A stretch of 64,000 nt of DNA, from assembly GCF_000732325.1 (NCBI RefSeq), contig NZ_BBIW01000001.1, positions 310,001 to 374,000 of the forward strand. Direction: 5' to 3'. The translations under genes were made by a program, and so were the position numbers. The notes beneath the pieces were generated by a model, which was given only the letters and a program-made list of their open reading frames with translations, ran no database searches and was not told where the DNA came from. Position 1 is the stretch's first letter. Each line of letters starts with the position of its first letter. The DNA is from Paenibacillus sp. TCA20 (GTDB taxonomy: Bacteria > Bacillota > Bacilli > Paenibacillales > Paenibacillaceae). This document shows positions 9,686-18,652 of the stretch, piece by piece.

Positions 9686-11187
9686 ACCTGTTCCCCTTCC
9701 CATTCTCTTATCGATTCACATATACTCTCGGTAAGTCCAGGCAGCAAGGATAAATCCTGTCCCCAGATCGTTTCCTCTGCCAGGATCTGAGTGATCACAC
9801 GATCAAGAGTTTTACCCTGCCCTAGCTCTGCCCAATGTCTCTCCAGTACCTCAAGATGCGCTTCATTGTCTTTAAGCAGTACAGACTCACCGCTATAGGT
9901 TACCGTCTTGAATCCTTCCTCTGTCTTCACTGTCTGGTACAATCGAAGCAAAGCGGCAAAGCCTGTCACAATCCGTTTTGGAAGCACGCCGTTCTTGCGG
10001 TAGTAATCCAGCATCGTTGGCATCAAGCGAACTTTAAACTTGCTCAAGCTGCCCAGCATAATGTCCTGCAGTCGATGATCAATGTATGGATTCATAAATC
10101 GTTCAAACACTTCACCCGCATAAACATGCAGCTCCTCTAGCGGAAGATCCAGCGCTTGCGTGACCTCCTCATACACGGCTGTCCGCACCCATTCACCAAG
10201 CTGAGTATCCTCCATCGTTTCCCGAACGAAGCGCTTGCCCTGCAAAATACCGAGCGGTGTCATGAGCGTATGAGCACCATTCAGGATACGGACTTTTCTA
10301 AGCTGATACGGCTTCAAATCATCGGTAAAGTGCACATTAAGTCCTGCCTGTGCCAGCGGAAGCTTGTCGGCAAGCGAGCGGTCTCCTTGGATTGCCCACA
10401 AGTGATAAGGCTCCGCACTGTTAATCAGCGAATCCTTATACCCTAACCGCTCTTCGATATCATCAATTTCAGACTTTGAGGGTGCACCTGTAACGATACG
10501 ATCAACGAGATTGTTCAGAAAATGATTGCTGCTCTTGACCCAATCGCGAAACTCCTCCGAATATCCGAAATCTTCACTATGCATCAGTACGTAGGATTTC
10601 AACAAATCACCGTTGCCTTCAACCAGCTCGCACGGGAGATGAATTAATCCTTTGGCGGGATCCCCTTGAAAATGTTGAAAGCGATGATGCAGGAATACGG
10701 TTAGTTTCCCGGGAAATGAATTCACTGGCGTACCTTCATAGTACTCTGACTTCTCATACACAAGACCCGCTTCCGTCGTGTTGGACACAACGATATCCAG
10801 TTCTGGTCCTTCAGCCACAGCCAGGAATTCATTCCATTCCTCGTAAGGATCGATCATATGTGACAGCACAGGAATGATAACTTCCCGCTCTACCGCTGCT
10901 CCGTTCTCTATACCTCGGGTCAGCAGCGTATATAAACCATCCTGCTCTCTGATGTTCAGCAGCTTGTGACGACCCGATCTTCTCGGCTGTGTTACGGCAA
11001 CACTGCCTTCAAACCACCCTTGTGCAGCGCTTTCATAAATCATCCAATCAAAAAATCCCCGCAAAAAATTTCCTTCCCCGATCTGAAGCACCTTTACCGG
11101 CATCTCTTGAAATTTAGCCAGCTTCGCGCTGTCGGTTATTCCTTCCAGCTTCCGTCCCAGTCTAGGGAGATCATTGCTTACCGCCAT
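9682..11187 (-). CDS. uxaB: Tagaturonate reductase (altronate oxidoreductase)
   Basis: UxaB reduces D-tagaturonate to D-altronate with NADH, the step before UxaA. The 501-residue protein is a long-chain mannitol dehydrogenase-type enzyme: VLQIGEGNFLRGFFDWMI near residue 35, VSNTTEAGLVY near 135, HLPCELVEGNGD near 190, and the catalytic-domain segment KVRILNGAHTLMTPLG near 305. It is the first gene of a uxaB-uxaA pair and is divergent from the AraC regulator at 11324. Uronate isomerase (uxaC) is not in the window and is presumably elsewhere. Confidence 0.95.
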   Translation of the reverse strand: MAVSNDLPRLGRKLEGITDSAKLAKFQEMPVKVLQIGEGNFLRGFFDWMIYESAAQGWFEGSVAVTQPRRSGRHKLLNIREQDGLYTLLTRGIENGAAVEREVIIPVLSHMIDPYEEWNEFLAVAEGPELDIVVSNTTEAGLVYEKSEYYEGTPVNSFPGKLTVFLHHRFQHFQGDPAKGLIHLPCELVEGNGDLLKSYVLMHSEDFGYSEEFRDWVKSSNHFLNNLVDRIVTGAPSKSEIDDIEERLGYKDSLINSAEPYHLWAIQGDRSLADKLPLAQAGLNVHFTDDLKPYQLRKVRILNGAHTLMTPLGILQGKRFVRETMEDTQLGEWVRTAVYEEVTQALDLPLEELHVYAGEVFERFMNPYIDHRLQDIMLGSLSKFKVRLMPTMLDYYRKNGVLPKRIVTGFAALLRLYQTVKTEEGFKTVTYSGESVLLKDNEAHLEVLERHWAELGQGKTLDRVITQILAEETIWGQDLSLLPGLTESICESIREWEGEQV

Positions 11188-11224
11188 GCTTCATTTCTCC
11201 TCTAATCAATGACATATTGTTTCC

Positions 11225-11244
11225 TGATACTGTTCATTGTATCA
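11225..11244. promoter_or_regulatory. Inverted repeat in the uxaB/AraC divergent region
   Basis: TGATAC-N8-GTATCA is a perfect 6-8-6 repeat lying 38 bases upstream of uxaB. It could be an operator for a uronate regulator. No other copy was noticed in the window. Confidence 0.35.
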
Positions 11245-11323
11245 TCAATATAAAGAAGTGAAATTGCCGATTTTGATAAAAAAGTACTCTCATTTGATAT
11301 TTACGAAAAAGAGGCGATCCCCT

Positions 11324-12196
11324 ATGCGTAACTCACTGAACGCACCTGTTGATACTCGCATTCCCTCGGATATCGAGCTGCCCTTCCGAATGCTCTATTA
11401 TGAGACCAAGCCCTATGAGCACGAGCTTCCCGACCATCTCCATGATTGGCATGAAATGATCTGTGTTCATCAAGGACGGGGCAAAATATTTATCGATCAT
11501 ATGAGCCTAGATATGGAGCCAGGTGACCTGATTATGATTCCAGGAAATACCATTCATCGAATTTTTCCTGATCCGGATAATCTTCTAACTTCCACCGCCT
11601 TCTATATCAGCCCTGCATTGTTTCAAGGCATGGGAAATGAAGCTATCTCAACTCTGCTGCTATTTGAGAGGCACCGCCAATCCAAAATTTATAAGCGGCA
11701 ATTCAGCAGGCAGGAGCTGGACGATGTAGGTCAAATCATCGATCACATCTATACCGAAATGAACAGTCGTAAGCCAATGCGTTCTTACTCCACGCTCCTT
11801 CATTTGCAGCTTCTGCTCATCTACTTAACCCGGCTCAGCTTCGTAACGGATCAATCACCAGCGATCATGTCGGGCCCTGAATGGCTTACCCAATCTTTAT
11901 CCATTATAGAGCACAAGCTGCGTGACAAGGTCTCGCTTGCCCATTTGGCTAAGGAGGCTTCGGTGTCGCCCGCTCATTTCAGCCGCGTATTTAAGCAATT
12001 TACGGGAATGACGCCGACAGACTACATCTGTGCAAGACGGATTATCCTGTCCAAGGAACAGCTGATGCATAGCGATCATACGATGGCCGTTATTGCCGAG
12101 AGCTGCGGGTTTGACAGTCTTCCTCACTTTTACCGCATGTTCAAAAAGCATACAGGAATGACGCCTGCGAACTATCGTAAAAGTGTACGGATGTAG
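11324..12196 (+). CDS. AraC family regulator, probable uxaBA regulator
   Basis: A 290-residue AraC protein. The N-terminal cupin carries HLHDWHEMICVHQGRGKIFI and PGDLIMIPGNTIHRIFPD (about residues 35-90). The C-terminal double helix-turn-helix (about 190-290) includes VSPAHFSRVFKQFTGMTPTDYI and CGFDSLPHFYRMFKKHTGMTPANYRK. The start is placed at the ATG at 11324 because GAGGCG lies 8 bases before it; an earlier in-frame start has no ribosome site. Divergence from uxaB suggests it activates galacturonate genes. The effector is inferred, not shown. Confidence 0.9.
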   Translation: MRNSLNAPVDTRIPSDIELPFRMLYYETKPYEHELPDHLHDWHEMICVHQGRGKIFIDHMSLDMEPGDLIMIPGNTIHRIFPDPDNLLTSTAFYISPALFQGMGNEAISTLLLFERHRQSKIYKRQFSRQELDDVGQIIDHIYTEMNSRKPMRSYSTLLHLQLLLIYLTRLSFVTDQSPAIMSGPEWLTQSLSIIEHKLRDKVSLAHLAKEASVSPAHFSRVFKQFTGMTPTDYICARRIILSKEQLMHSDHTMAVIAESCGFDSLPHFYRMFKKHTGMTPANYRKSVRM

Positions 12197-12266
12197 ATAC
12201 TCGTGACGTTGTTGTCACAACGATTTAACCAACTCGTACCTTTTCGAGAGGAGGCAGTTTATAAAG

Positions 12267-12310
12267 AAAAAGTCCGGAGGAAGCAAAACTCTACTTCTCC
12301 CGGACTTTTT
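12267..12310. terminator. Bidirectional terminator
   Basis: AAAAAGTCCGG and CCGGACTTTTT form an 11-bp stem around a 20-base loop, between the AraC stop and the convergent HD hydrolase gene. Confidence 0.75.
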
Positions 12311-12363
12311 ATCAGAACGACTTTCATCACATGCAATCAGTTTTTTGTGAATATGCAGCCTAT

Positions 12364-12957
12364 TCAGGGCAATAAGTATCCTTTTTCTACTGCCTGCTCA
12401 AGCAGGCTCGCTGCATATTCAGCAAGTACAGGAGAGGCTTCTGCTATGACTGCAACACGTGCTTTAACTGCGCTGACGGATACCTGATGTGCTCTCCATG
12501 CTTTGCCCTCCGTATAGAAGTTATGCAGCACCGGATGAAGACGATCCATAGCCGCAGCATATTTGGCTTCATTCGTCAGCCCTTCTTCAAATTCAAGCCA
12601 CAGATTCATCCACTCGCTTGCTTGTTCGGCCGGAAGTAAACCAAAGATCCGCTTGGCGGCCGCTACCTCTCTGTCCCATTTATCCTCATAGCCTTTGACA
12701 TCATAAGCGAAGGTATCTCCTGCATCAATCTCTACCAGATCATGAATCAGCAGCATATGAACTACTTTCTTCAGATCCAGTTGATCATCGATTGCGTGCT
12801 CTTTCAAGAGAAGAGCCATGACAGCGATATGCCAGGTATGCTCTGCATCATTCTCACGTCTTGACCCGTTCATCAGATAGGACTGGCGAAGCACATGCTT
12901 AAGCTCATCAATCTCGCGAATAAATTCAATCTGTTTGGCAACTCGTTCTATACTCAC
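12364..12957 (-). CDS. HD domain hydrolase, YfbR/5'-deoxynucleotidase-like
   Basis: A 197-residue HD-superfamily metal phosphohydrolase. Metal ligands are visible in NDAEHTWHIAVMAL (His, about residue 40) and LLIHDLVEIDAGDT (His-Asp, about 70), the arrangement of the YfbR and HDDC2 5'-deoxynucleotidase group. It starts at GTG with AAGGAG 9 bases before it. It is a stand-alone gene between a terminator and the promoter of the divergent Tet-like GTPase. Nucleotide pool cleaning is the likely role, but the exact nucleotide is unknown. Confidence 0.85.
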   Translation of the reverse strand: MSIERVAKQIEFIREIDELKHVLRQSYLMNGSRRENDAEHTWHIAVMALLLKEHAIDDQLDLKKVVHMLLIHDLVEIDAGDTFAYDVKGYEDKWDREVAAAKRIFGLLPAEQASEWMNLWLEFEEGLTNEAKYAAAMDRLHPVLHNFYTEGKAWRAHQVSVSAVKARVAVIAEASPVLAEYAASLLEQAVEKGYLLP

Positions 12958-13101
12958 TGTTCCATTCTCCTTATCCAGCTCATCATTCGTATTTCATCGA
13001 TATCCTGCCCTTAAGCATACCACTTCGGATTTATTGAAGCCAAGTCCTGAGCACATGAAAGGTTGTCTGCAAGATTAGAGCCTCTCATTGTCAAACTGCT
13101 G

Positions 13102-13110
13102 TGGTATAAT
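13102..13110 (+). promoter_or_regulatory. Extended -10 promoter of the Tet-like GTPase
   Basis: TGGTATAAT is a perfect -10 with an upstream TG. A weak -35 (CTCTCA) lies 17 bases before it. The predicted start is about 48 bases upstream of the GTG, and I see no tet(M)-type attenuator in that leader. Confidence 0.6.
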
Positions 13111-13164
13111 TACGTTTATAAAAATGGCTGATGCATTAGGGCTGAAATACTGAGGGGTTTAATC

Positions 13165-15141
13165 GTGGCTAAACATCATCGTAATGTTGGTATTTTCGCG
13201 CACGTCGACGCAGGTAAAACGACGACAACCGAGCAAATATTGTATCAAAGCGGAGTTATCCGTGCGCTGGGCAGTGTAAATGAAGGAACAGCATTCACCG
13301 ATTCGCTGGACATCGAAAAGCAAAGAGGAATATCTGTCAAGGCTGCGGCTACCTCTTTTGTATGGAAGAATTGTACAGTAAATTTAGTAGATACGCCTGG
13401 TCATATAGACTTTATATCTGAGGTGGAACGCAGTCTCCGGGTTATGGATGGTGCCATCCTGATCATATCCGCTGCAGACGGGGTACAAGCACAGACGGAA
13501 ACCATATGGAAAGCACTTCGCAAGCTACATATACCTACTATCATTTATGTAAACAAAATGGATCGGCCGGATATTTCTGTAACGGATATCATGAACAATA
13601 TAACTTCACTCTTATCTCCCGCGGCCTTGCCTGTTCAGCAGATTCAGTTCGATCAAGAGGTGCTGAGTGATGCGGTATCCATCTTCACTGCAGATGGAAT
13701 TGACGCTCGTGAGGAGCATAACATCATTGCTGAATGGCTGGCTGATCAGGATGAGGAATTTCTGGAACGATTCATTGAAGGTGAAGATATTTCCCGGAAT
13801 GAGCTCCACGACCGGATCGCAGCGGAAGCAAGACATGGGAATGCTTTTCCTGTCTGTTTTGGCTCGTCTCAAAAAGGAATCGGAATTCAAGAATTAATGG
13901 AAGCCATCATCGATTATCTGCCTGGACCAGCCTGCAATGCGGATGGCCCTCTCTCGGGTGTTGTCTTCAAAGTAGAACGGGATAAATCAATGGGAAGAGC
14001 CGTCTATATTCGACTCTATAATGGGAAATTACATACCCGGGATACCGTCACCATTAAGAATCGGGGTCTGGAGGAGAAAGTAACCCAAATCCGCAAACTC
14101 GAAGGACGAAAAGCGATCGACCTCGGCCAATTTGAAGCAGGGGATATAGCAGCGGTCTACGGTCTTCATGAAGCGCAGATTGGAGACATCATTGGGAGTG
14201 AGACATACGTTCCTCCACTGCCAGGAATGGCGGTCCCATTGCTCACAGTTCAAGTGCACTGCAAGGATGCTGCACAGTATCCCTCCCTCATCGCAGCCCT
14301 CCAGGAATTAACGGATGAGGACCCGCTGCTCGGCCTGACATGGCTCAAGGATGAACGGGAGCTGCATCTGAAAGTAATGGGATCGATACAGCTCGAGATC
14401 CTGGAGAGCATTTTGCTGAGCAGATTCGGGCTTGCTGTCACATTTGATCCACCATCTGTTATCTATAAAGAAACACCCACAGCTGAAGGCGAAGGCTACA
14501 TCGCCTATACCATGCCTAAGCCTTGCTGGGCTGTACTTCGGTTTGCCATTCGGCCTCTTCCCCGAGGCAGTGGTCTAGTCTATCGCTCAGAGGTTCGTTA
14601 TGACCATCTATTGGAGCGCTATCAGAATGAAGTGGCACGCCGTGTGCCAGAAGCGCTTGAGCAAGGATTGTATGGCTGGGAAGTAACAGATCTTGAGGTC
14701 GTATTGACCTATGGAGAGCATCATGTGTGGCACACGCATCCGCTCGATTTTGTAGTCGCAACTCCCATGGGCATTATGGATGGATTAGATCAAGTGAGAA
14801 CGACGCTGCTTGAGCCGATGCAGCACTTTCGAATTATCGTGCCGGAAGAGAACGGCGGTAAGGTCCTTAGTGAACTGGTTCATATGCGGGCCGTGTTTGA
14901 AGCTCCTTATATTGCACACGGACGATGCACCGTAGAAGGTATTATCCCTGTAGCTACATCCCTGAATTATCCGGTGCAGCTTCGATCAGAGACGAAGGGC
15001 AGCGGAATCATGACGACGAGCTATGCAGGTTATCAGGCATGCCCCGAAGGTATCTCGGCCACTCGGAAAAGACGGGGGGTTGATCCACGAGATCAGTCAC
15101 GTTACATCCTTGCGGTTCGCAATGCCATCAGTTCATCATAA
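13165..15141 (+). CDS. TetM/TetO-like ribosomal protection GTPase (divergent)
   Basis: A 658-residue translational GTPase of the EF-G/Tet family. Such proteins bind the ribosome and dislodge tetracycline, using GTP. G motifs are AHVDAGKTT (residues 12-20), DTPGH and NKMD, followed by EF-G-like domains II-V. The C-terminus GYQACPEG and RKRRGVDPRDQSRYIL aligns with the TetM tail. The domain IV loop at about residues 520-535 reads HVWHTHPLDF and does not match the SPVST loop region known to contact the drug site in TetM, so resistance is uncertain. It starts at GTG after GAGGGG. A TPR membrane gene follows by 35 bases. Confidence 0.85.
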   Translation: MAKHHRNVGIFAHVDAGKTTTTEQILYQSGVIRALGSVNEGTAFTDSLDIEKQRGISVKAAATSFVWKNCTVNLVDTPGHIDFISEVERSLRVMDGAILIISAADGVQAQTETIWKALRKLHIPTIIYVNKMDRPDISVTDIMNNITSLLSPAALPVQQIQFDQEVLSDAVSIFTADGIDAREEHNIIAEWLADQDEEFLERFIEGEDISRNELHDRIAAEARHGNAFPVCFGSSQKGIGIQELMEAIIDYLPGPACNADGPLSGVVFKVERDKSMGRAVYIRLYNGKLHTRDTVTIKNRGLEEKVTQIRKLEGRKAIDLGQFEAGDIAAVYGLHEAQIGDIIGSETYVPPLPGMAVPLLTVQVHCKDAAQYPSLIAALQELTDEDPLLGLTWLKDERELHLKVMGSIQLEILESILLSRFGLAVTFDPPSVIYKETPTAEGEGYIAYTMPKPCWAVLRFAIRPLPRGSGLVYRSEVRYDHLLERYQNEVARRVPEALEQGLYGWEVTDLEVVLTYGEHHVWHTHPLDFVVATPMGIMDGLDQVRTTLLEPMQHFRIIVPEENGGKVLSELVHMRAVFEAPYIAHGRCTVEGIIPVATSLNYPVQLRSETKGSGIMTTSYAGYQACPEGISATRKRRGVDPRDQSRYILAVRNAISSS

Positions 15142-15176
15142 CAGTAAATTAGATAGAACATATACGGAGGAGATTT

Positions 15177-15851
15177 ATGAGCAAAATTTTAGGTTTTGGA
15201 CTTCTGCTTTACCTTTTTGGCAACCCATTCGTTGCTATTATCGTATTGCTGCTCATCATTTATTTTCTTGACCGCAGATTTGTCGGTGTGTTCCCAAGCC
15301 TGACCAAGCCGTATAAACGAATGCGGAATATATCCAAAAACCGCCAGCAAATTGCGATGAACCCAAATGATGTAACGGCAAAGCTTGATCTGGCAAGACT
15401 GCTCATTGAACGCAAAAAGTTTAAAGAGGCGAATGAACTGCTGCGATCCATCGAAGGCGCCTATGAGCATTCGGCTGAATATTGGGATGCATTAGGAACG
15501 ACCGAGCTTCATCTCGGGCAGCTTGAATCTGGAGAACAGAATATTCTTAGAGCTCTTGAGATCAACCCAAGAGTAAAGTATGGGCAGCCATATCTGCGGC
15601 TTGCATCTGCTTATAGAGACAGAGACCACAGCAAGGCTCTTCGCTATGTAGAACAATTCCAGGAAATCTCCTCTTCTTCCAGCGAATCGTATTACTATCT
15701 TGGCCTGGTCTATCGTTCGCTAGGACAGCCAGCTGAAGCCAAGGAGGCCTTCAATCAGTCCATTCTGGTCTATCGATCCCTGCCGAAGTACAAGAAGCGC
15801 CAAGAACGCCGCTGGGCGGTACGCAGCATATTCCGCAAAATGATGAACTAA
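15177..15851 (+). CDS. Membrane-anchored TPR repeat protein
   Basis: A 224-residue protein with one or two N-terminal hydrophobic segments (about residues 4-30, GFGLLLYLFGNPFVAIIVLL) and a cytosolic-looking set of tetratricopeptide repeats from about residue 60 (for example SAEYWDALGTTELHLGQLESGEQNIL and SESYYYLGLVYRSLGQPAEA). TPRs mediate protein contacts; no enzyme domain is seen. The ribosome site GGAGGAGATTT precedes the ATG. It lies 35 bases after the Tet-like GTPase with no terminator between, so the two are probably co-transcribed, but a functional link is not established. Confidence 0.8.
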   Translation: MSKILGFGLLLYLFGNPFVAIIVLLLIIYFLDRRFVGVFPSLTKPYKRMRNISKNRQQIAMNPNDVTAKLDLARLLIERKKFKEANELLRSIEGAYEHSAEYWDALGTTELHLGQLESGEQNILRALEINPRVKYGQPYLRLASAYRDRDHSKALRYVEQFQEISSSSSESYYYLGLVYRSLGQPAEAKEAFNQSILVYRSLPKYKKRQERRWAVRSIFRKMMN

Positions 15852-15890
15852 TTCATTGCACTTTATAGGTAAATGTTCTATACCCTACAC

Positions 15891-15929
15891 AAACAGCTGT
15901 ACTCCATAATCGTGGAATACAGCTGTTTT
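15891..15929. terminator. Bidirectional terminator
   Basis: AAACAGCTGTA and TACAGCTGTTT form an 11-bp stem; an inner TCCA/TGGA pair extends it. It separates the TPR gene from the convergent phosphotransferase gene. Confidence 0.8.
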
Positions 15930-15934
15930 ATTAT

Positions 15935-16975
15935 CTATTTCGATGGATTCAAAATGCTTGCCAGTTGATCTCTGTGCTTGTCCATCCATTTCATACGTAC
16001 AAACAGCTCCTCCAATTGCCGTTCAACTACAGAAGGTGGGTCTATGCCCTTTCGCCACCTGGATATGAAGTGCATTACAACATCGAGCCGGCGAAGCAGA
16101 ATCAGCAGCGGTATAACCGCCCTCTCGTCCTTCTCTAACTCAATCACTGAAGTGAAGCCAGATATGAGTGCAATACATTTCTCCCACATCTTCTCCTCTT
16201 CATGGCTCAACATATCCGATAGTGGAACAGCCAGCTCCATCACTCTCACATCACGCGTCGCAAATTCAAAATCCAGAATCGCATAAATTTGACCTTGAGC
16301 ATTCTCCAGTACGTTAGAAGCATTCATATCACCATGAACGATTTGATGCGGCAGCTGATCGATGGAACGAAGGGCTTCAAATAGCTGTGCAACAGGCTCT
16401 GCCATCTCCTTCATTTGTCGAGCTTGATGCTGAAAGACCGGATCAGGCTGATTGAGAAAAGAGAGCAGATATGCTGGCGGGCATTCCGGATAGGAAATAT
16501 CAAGCCTATAGTAAGGCGGGTATATGGGGGCTTGGGGCAATTCTACTCTTGATAAGGCAGCAGAGAGCTGCCCCACCTGTTTACCGAGCTGTTCATACTG
16601 CTGAGGTTCGTTAAGCTCTGGATTCCGGCCCTCTTTATATCGAAATAGAGCGGCGATTCTACCATTACAATAAGTCATCGTATTCCCTTGCAGGGTATGT
16701 ACTAATTCAGGAATCTCAAATCCTCTCTCCGTTCGTAATAGTGAATCCAGCACCGCATGCTCATACAGCACCTTATCCTGATCCTGATGTGATTCATACA
16801 GCCTGAGCACATACCCTTGGTTCCGGATTCGTAACTGATAGGATGAATTGTTCATTCCACCACGAAGTCGGCTTATGCTTAGCTCTGCTGCTTCATAGGG
16901 TCCTGGAAAATAGCTGTTCCTGATGTCCTGAAGGATATGCACCTCATCATCCTGTGTATACTCGTCAACACTCAT
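15935..16975 (-). CDS. Aminoglycoside/choline phosphotransferase family kinase
   Basis: A 346-residue protein-kinase-like (APH) enzyme. The catalytic loop is IVHGDMNASNVL (about residues 216-227) and the metal-binding motif is AILDFEFATRD (about 235-245), both intact. The N-terminal lobe has SRLRGGMNNSSYQLR. Members phosphorylate small hydroxylated molecules (choline, homoserine, thiamine, aminoglycosides); the substrate here cannot be told. The start is an ATG at 16975 preceded by AAGGAGAGATGG. It lies downstream of an SGNH hydrolase on the same strand, with 79 bases between them. Confidence 0.85.
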   Translation of the reverse strand: MSVDEYTQDDEVHILQDIRNSYFPGPYEAAELSISRLRGGMNNSSYQLRIRNQGYVLRLYESHQDQDKVLYEHAVLDSLLRTERGFEIPELVHTLQGNTMTYCNGRIAALFRYKEGRNPELNEPQQYEQLGKQVGQLSAALSRVELPQAPIYPPYYRLDISYPECPPAYLLSFLNQPDPVFQHQARQMKEMAEPVAQLFEALRSIDQLPHQIVHGDMNASNVLENAQGQIYAILDFEFATRDVRVMELAVPLSDMLSHEEEKMWEKCIALISGFTSVIELEKDERAVIPLLILLRRLDVVMHFISRWRKGIDPPSVVERQLEELFVRMKWMDKHRDQLASILNPSK

Positions 16976-17054
16976 GCATCCATCTCTCCTTATGTTCAGA
17001 CGCTTCTAAAGGGAGGAACACAAGCTGTAATACCTGTATTCCCCTTTTCTCTTA

Positions 17055-17714
17055 TTATTTTCTTCGAACACTTGCATTTCCTATTGATGCTAAAGGTTCA
17101 TAGCCCAGTCTAGCAAGCTGGTCATCGATTACACGGTAGCCCTTGCTGCTCGGATGCACCTGATCAATAAACAGCAGCTCGCGCTCTCTTCCCTGAAAAG
17201 CATGTAATAACGGAGCTGCGGCGATATTCTTGCTCGTAAATCCTAGTAAAAATTCATTATACTGCTTCACAAATTGATAAGCTGCTTCACTTCGCGGCAT
17301 TGGATTATACAGTCCGATCAGACGAATAAAGTAGGGATGCGATTTCTTTTTGAGCTGTCGAATCTCAGAAATAATTTCAGAGACATACTTCTCACAAGAC
17401 TCAAGCGTTTCAATCAGCACAGGAGAGAGCAAATTCCCCTTAGCATAACGCGTTGCCCGAATCAGATCGTTGCCGCCTATTGAAATCGTAATCACATCTG
17501 CCTCTTTAATCAGATAGCGCACGTGCTCATTATATTTTACCATGGACAACAGTCCCTGTGAGGTTAATCCGTTTACGCCTCTATTGCTGACAAGCACCAT
17601 GCCGCCTAAATGATATTCTAGTCTTTTTCGGTAGAGAGGTACAAATCCGCTGCCAAACAATGCACCGATTCCAACAGTGAGTGAATCTCCTAGGGCTAAA
17701 TATCGGTACACCAT
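17055..17714 (-). CDS. SGNH/GDSL lipase-esterase family protein
   Basis: A 219-residue SGNH hydrolase. Block I is LALGDSLTVG (Ser near residue 10), block II NRGVNGLTS, block III ISIGGNDLI, and block V DQVHPSSKGY (Asp and His). There is no signal peptide or lipobox, so it is probably cytosolic. The start has a strong GGAGGG site. It belongs to the Bacillus YpmR-like lipase/acylhydrolase group by motif spacing. The substrate is unknown. Confidence 0.85.
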   Translation of the reverse strand: MVYRYLALGDSLTVGIGALFGSGFVPLYRKRLEYHLGGMVLVSNRGVNGLTSQGLLSMVKYNEHVRYLIKEADVITISIGGNDLIRATRYAKGNLLSPVLIETLESCEKYVSEIISEIRQLKKKSHPYFIRLIGLYNPMPRSEAAYQFVKQYNEFLLGFTSKNIAAAPLLHAFQGRERELLFIDQVHPSSKGYRVIDDQLARLGYEPLASIGNASVRRK

Positions 17715-17814
17715 ATGATTTCCCTCCTTTTATTTTGCTGCCGATCTATTTTAGTTTATGGAGGAATTCAGGCATTTGGCACGGCAAGTTGTCCTTGAGA
17801 AGGCTCCCTTCTCA

Positions 17815-17869
17815 CAAAAAAACACATACGACGAATCGAATGAAGGCTCCGAAACGTTCAGTATGTGTT
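17815..17869 (-). terminator. Terminator of the 66-residue membrane protein gene
   Basis: On the reverse strand AACACATAC ... GTATGTGTT forms a 9-bp stem with a long loop, followed by a run of seven T. Confidence 0.6.
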
Positions 17870-17903
17870 CTCTTATTATGAAACGGATTGATGAATATAG
17901 AAC

Positions 17904-18104
17904 TTAAATAAAATAAGCAGCAATACTTCCGATCAGCATGCCCCCGATAAAATAAACACCGCTCTGAGGAAATTTTACTTTGCGCAATTCAGCATACACA
18001 ATGGCAAGAAAGAGTACGAACATAATAAGCTTCAGCCACAATACTAAAAATGGAACAGCTAGACCTAGCAACAAACCTATGATTCTGTACACTGTTGTTG
18101 ACAA
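17904..18104 (-). CDS. Small two-helix membrane protein, function unknown
   Basis: A 66-residue, very hydrophobic protein with two or three membrane segments (about residues 7-37 and 48-66), joined by a short charged loop AELRKVKFPQSG. The start is TTG with GAGGAG 9 bases before it. It has its own downstream terminator at 17815-17869, which supports a real gene. The family is not recognised. Confidence 0.6.
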   Translation of the reverse strand: MSTTVYRIIGLLLGLAVPFLVLWLKLIMFVLFLAIVYAELRKVKFPQSGVYFIGGMLIGSIAAYFI

Positions 18105-18169
18105 TATACTCTGCTCCTCGCTTGTGAGTTATCCTTCAGCACTGCTCACGCTTCTGCCAGCAAGCAGTC

Positions 18170-18595
18170 TTATTCCTCTTCCTCTGTTTCAAAGACACAG
18201 CGGAAGCGTTCAACCCCAGGATACTGCTCTCCCAGACTGTACACAACAAAGCCCACATTGCGATAAAAATCTACCGCTTCTTCGTCTGTTTCCGCAATAA
18301 CCGTCTCAGGCTGATATCTGCTGATCATTTCTGAGATGATCCCGCGGCCGTACCCTTTTTCCCGGTTCTCGGGTAGTACAGCCAAATGCTTGATCATCAC
18401 TTTGCTCCCATCCTGCTCAATTCCGATGAGTGCAACGAGCTGACCTTCATCTTCAAATCCGAGCAGCTCCGTGGAATCATTATTTTTATACATCGCAAGT
18501 GCTGCTTGAATATGAGCTTCTTCTGGGAGTGTCGAATACCCGATTAACTCCTCTACGATGACATCATTTATACGATCTTTAATAGAAACTAGCAA
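18170..18595 (-). CDS. GNAT family N-acetyltransferase
   Basis: A 141-residue GNAT enzyme that uses acetyl-CoA. The acetyl-CoA binding motif A is IKHLAVLPENREKGYGRGIISEM (about residues 73-95; the R-x-x-G-x-G/A core is EKGYGRG). The TTG start is preceded by GGAGG. The substrate is unknown. It is a separate gene between the 66-residue membrane protein and a BadF-type kinase, all on the reverse strand. Confidence 0.85.
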   Translation of the reverse strand: MLVSIKDRINDVIVEELIGYSTLPEEAHIQAALAMYKNNDSTELLGFEDEGQLVALIGIEQDGSKVMIKHLAVLPENREKGYGRGIISEMISRYQPETVIAETDEEAVDFYRNVGFVVYSLGEQYPGVERFRCVFETEEEE

Positions 18596-18652
18596 AATGA
18601 AAATCCTCCTGTCCTAATATCCTTAACTATACGTACTTTAGGACTTTTGGCG

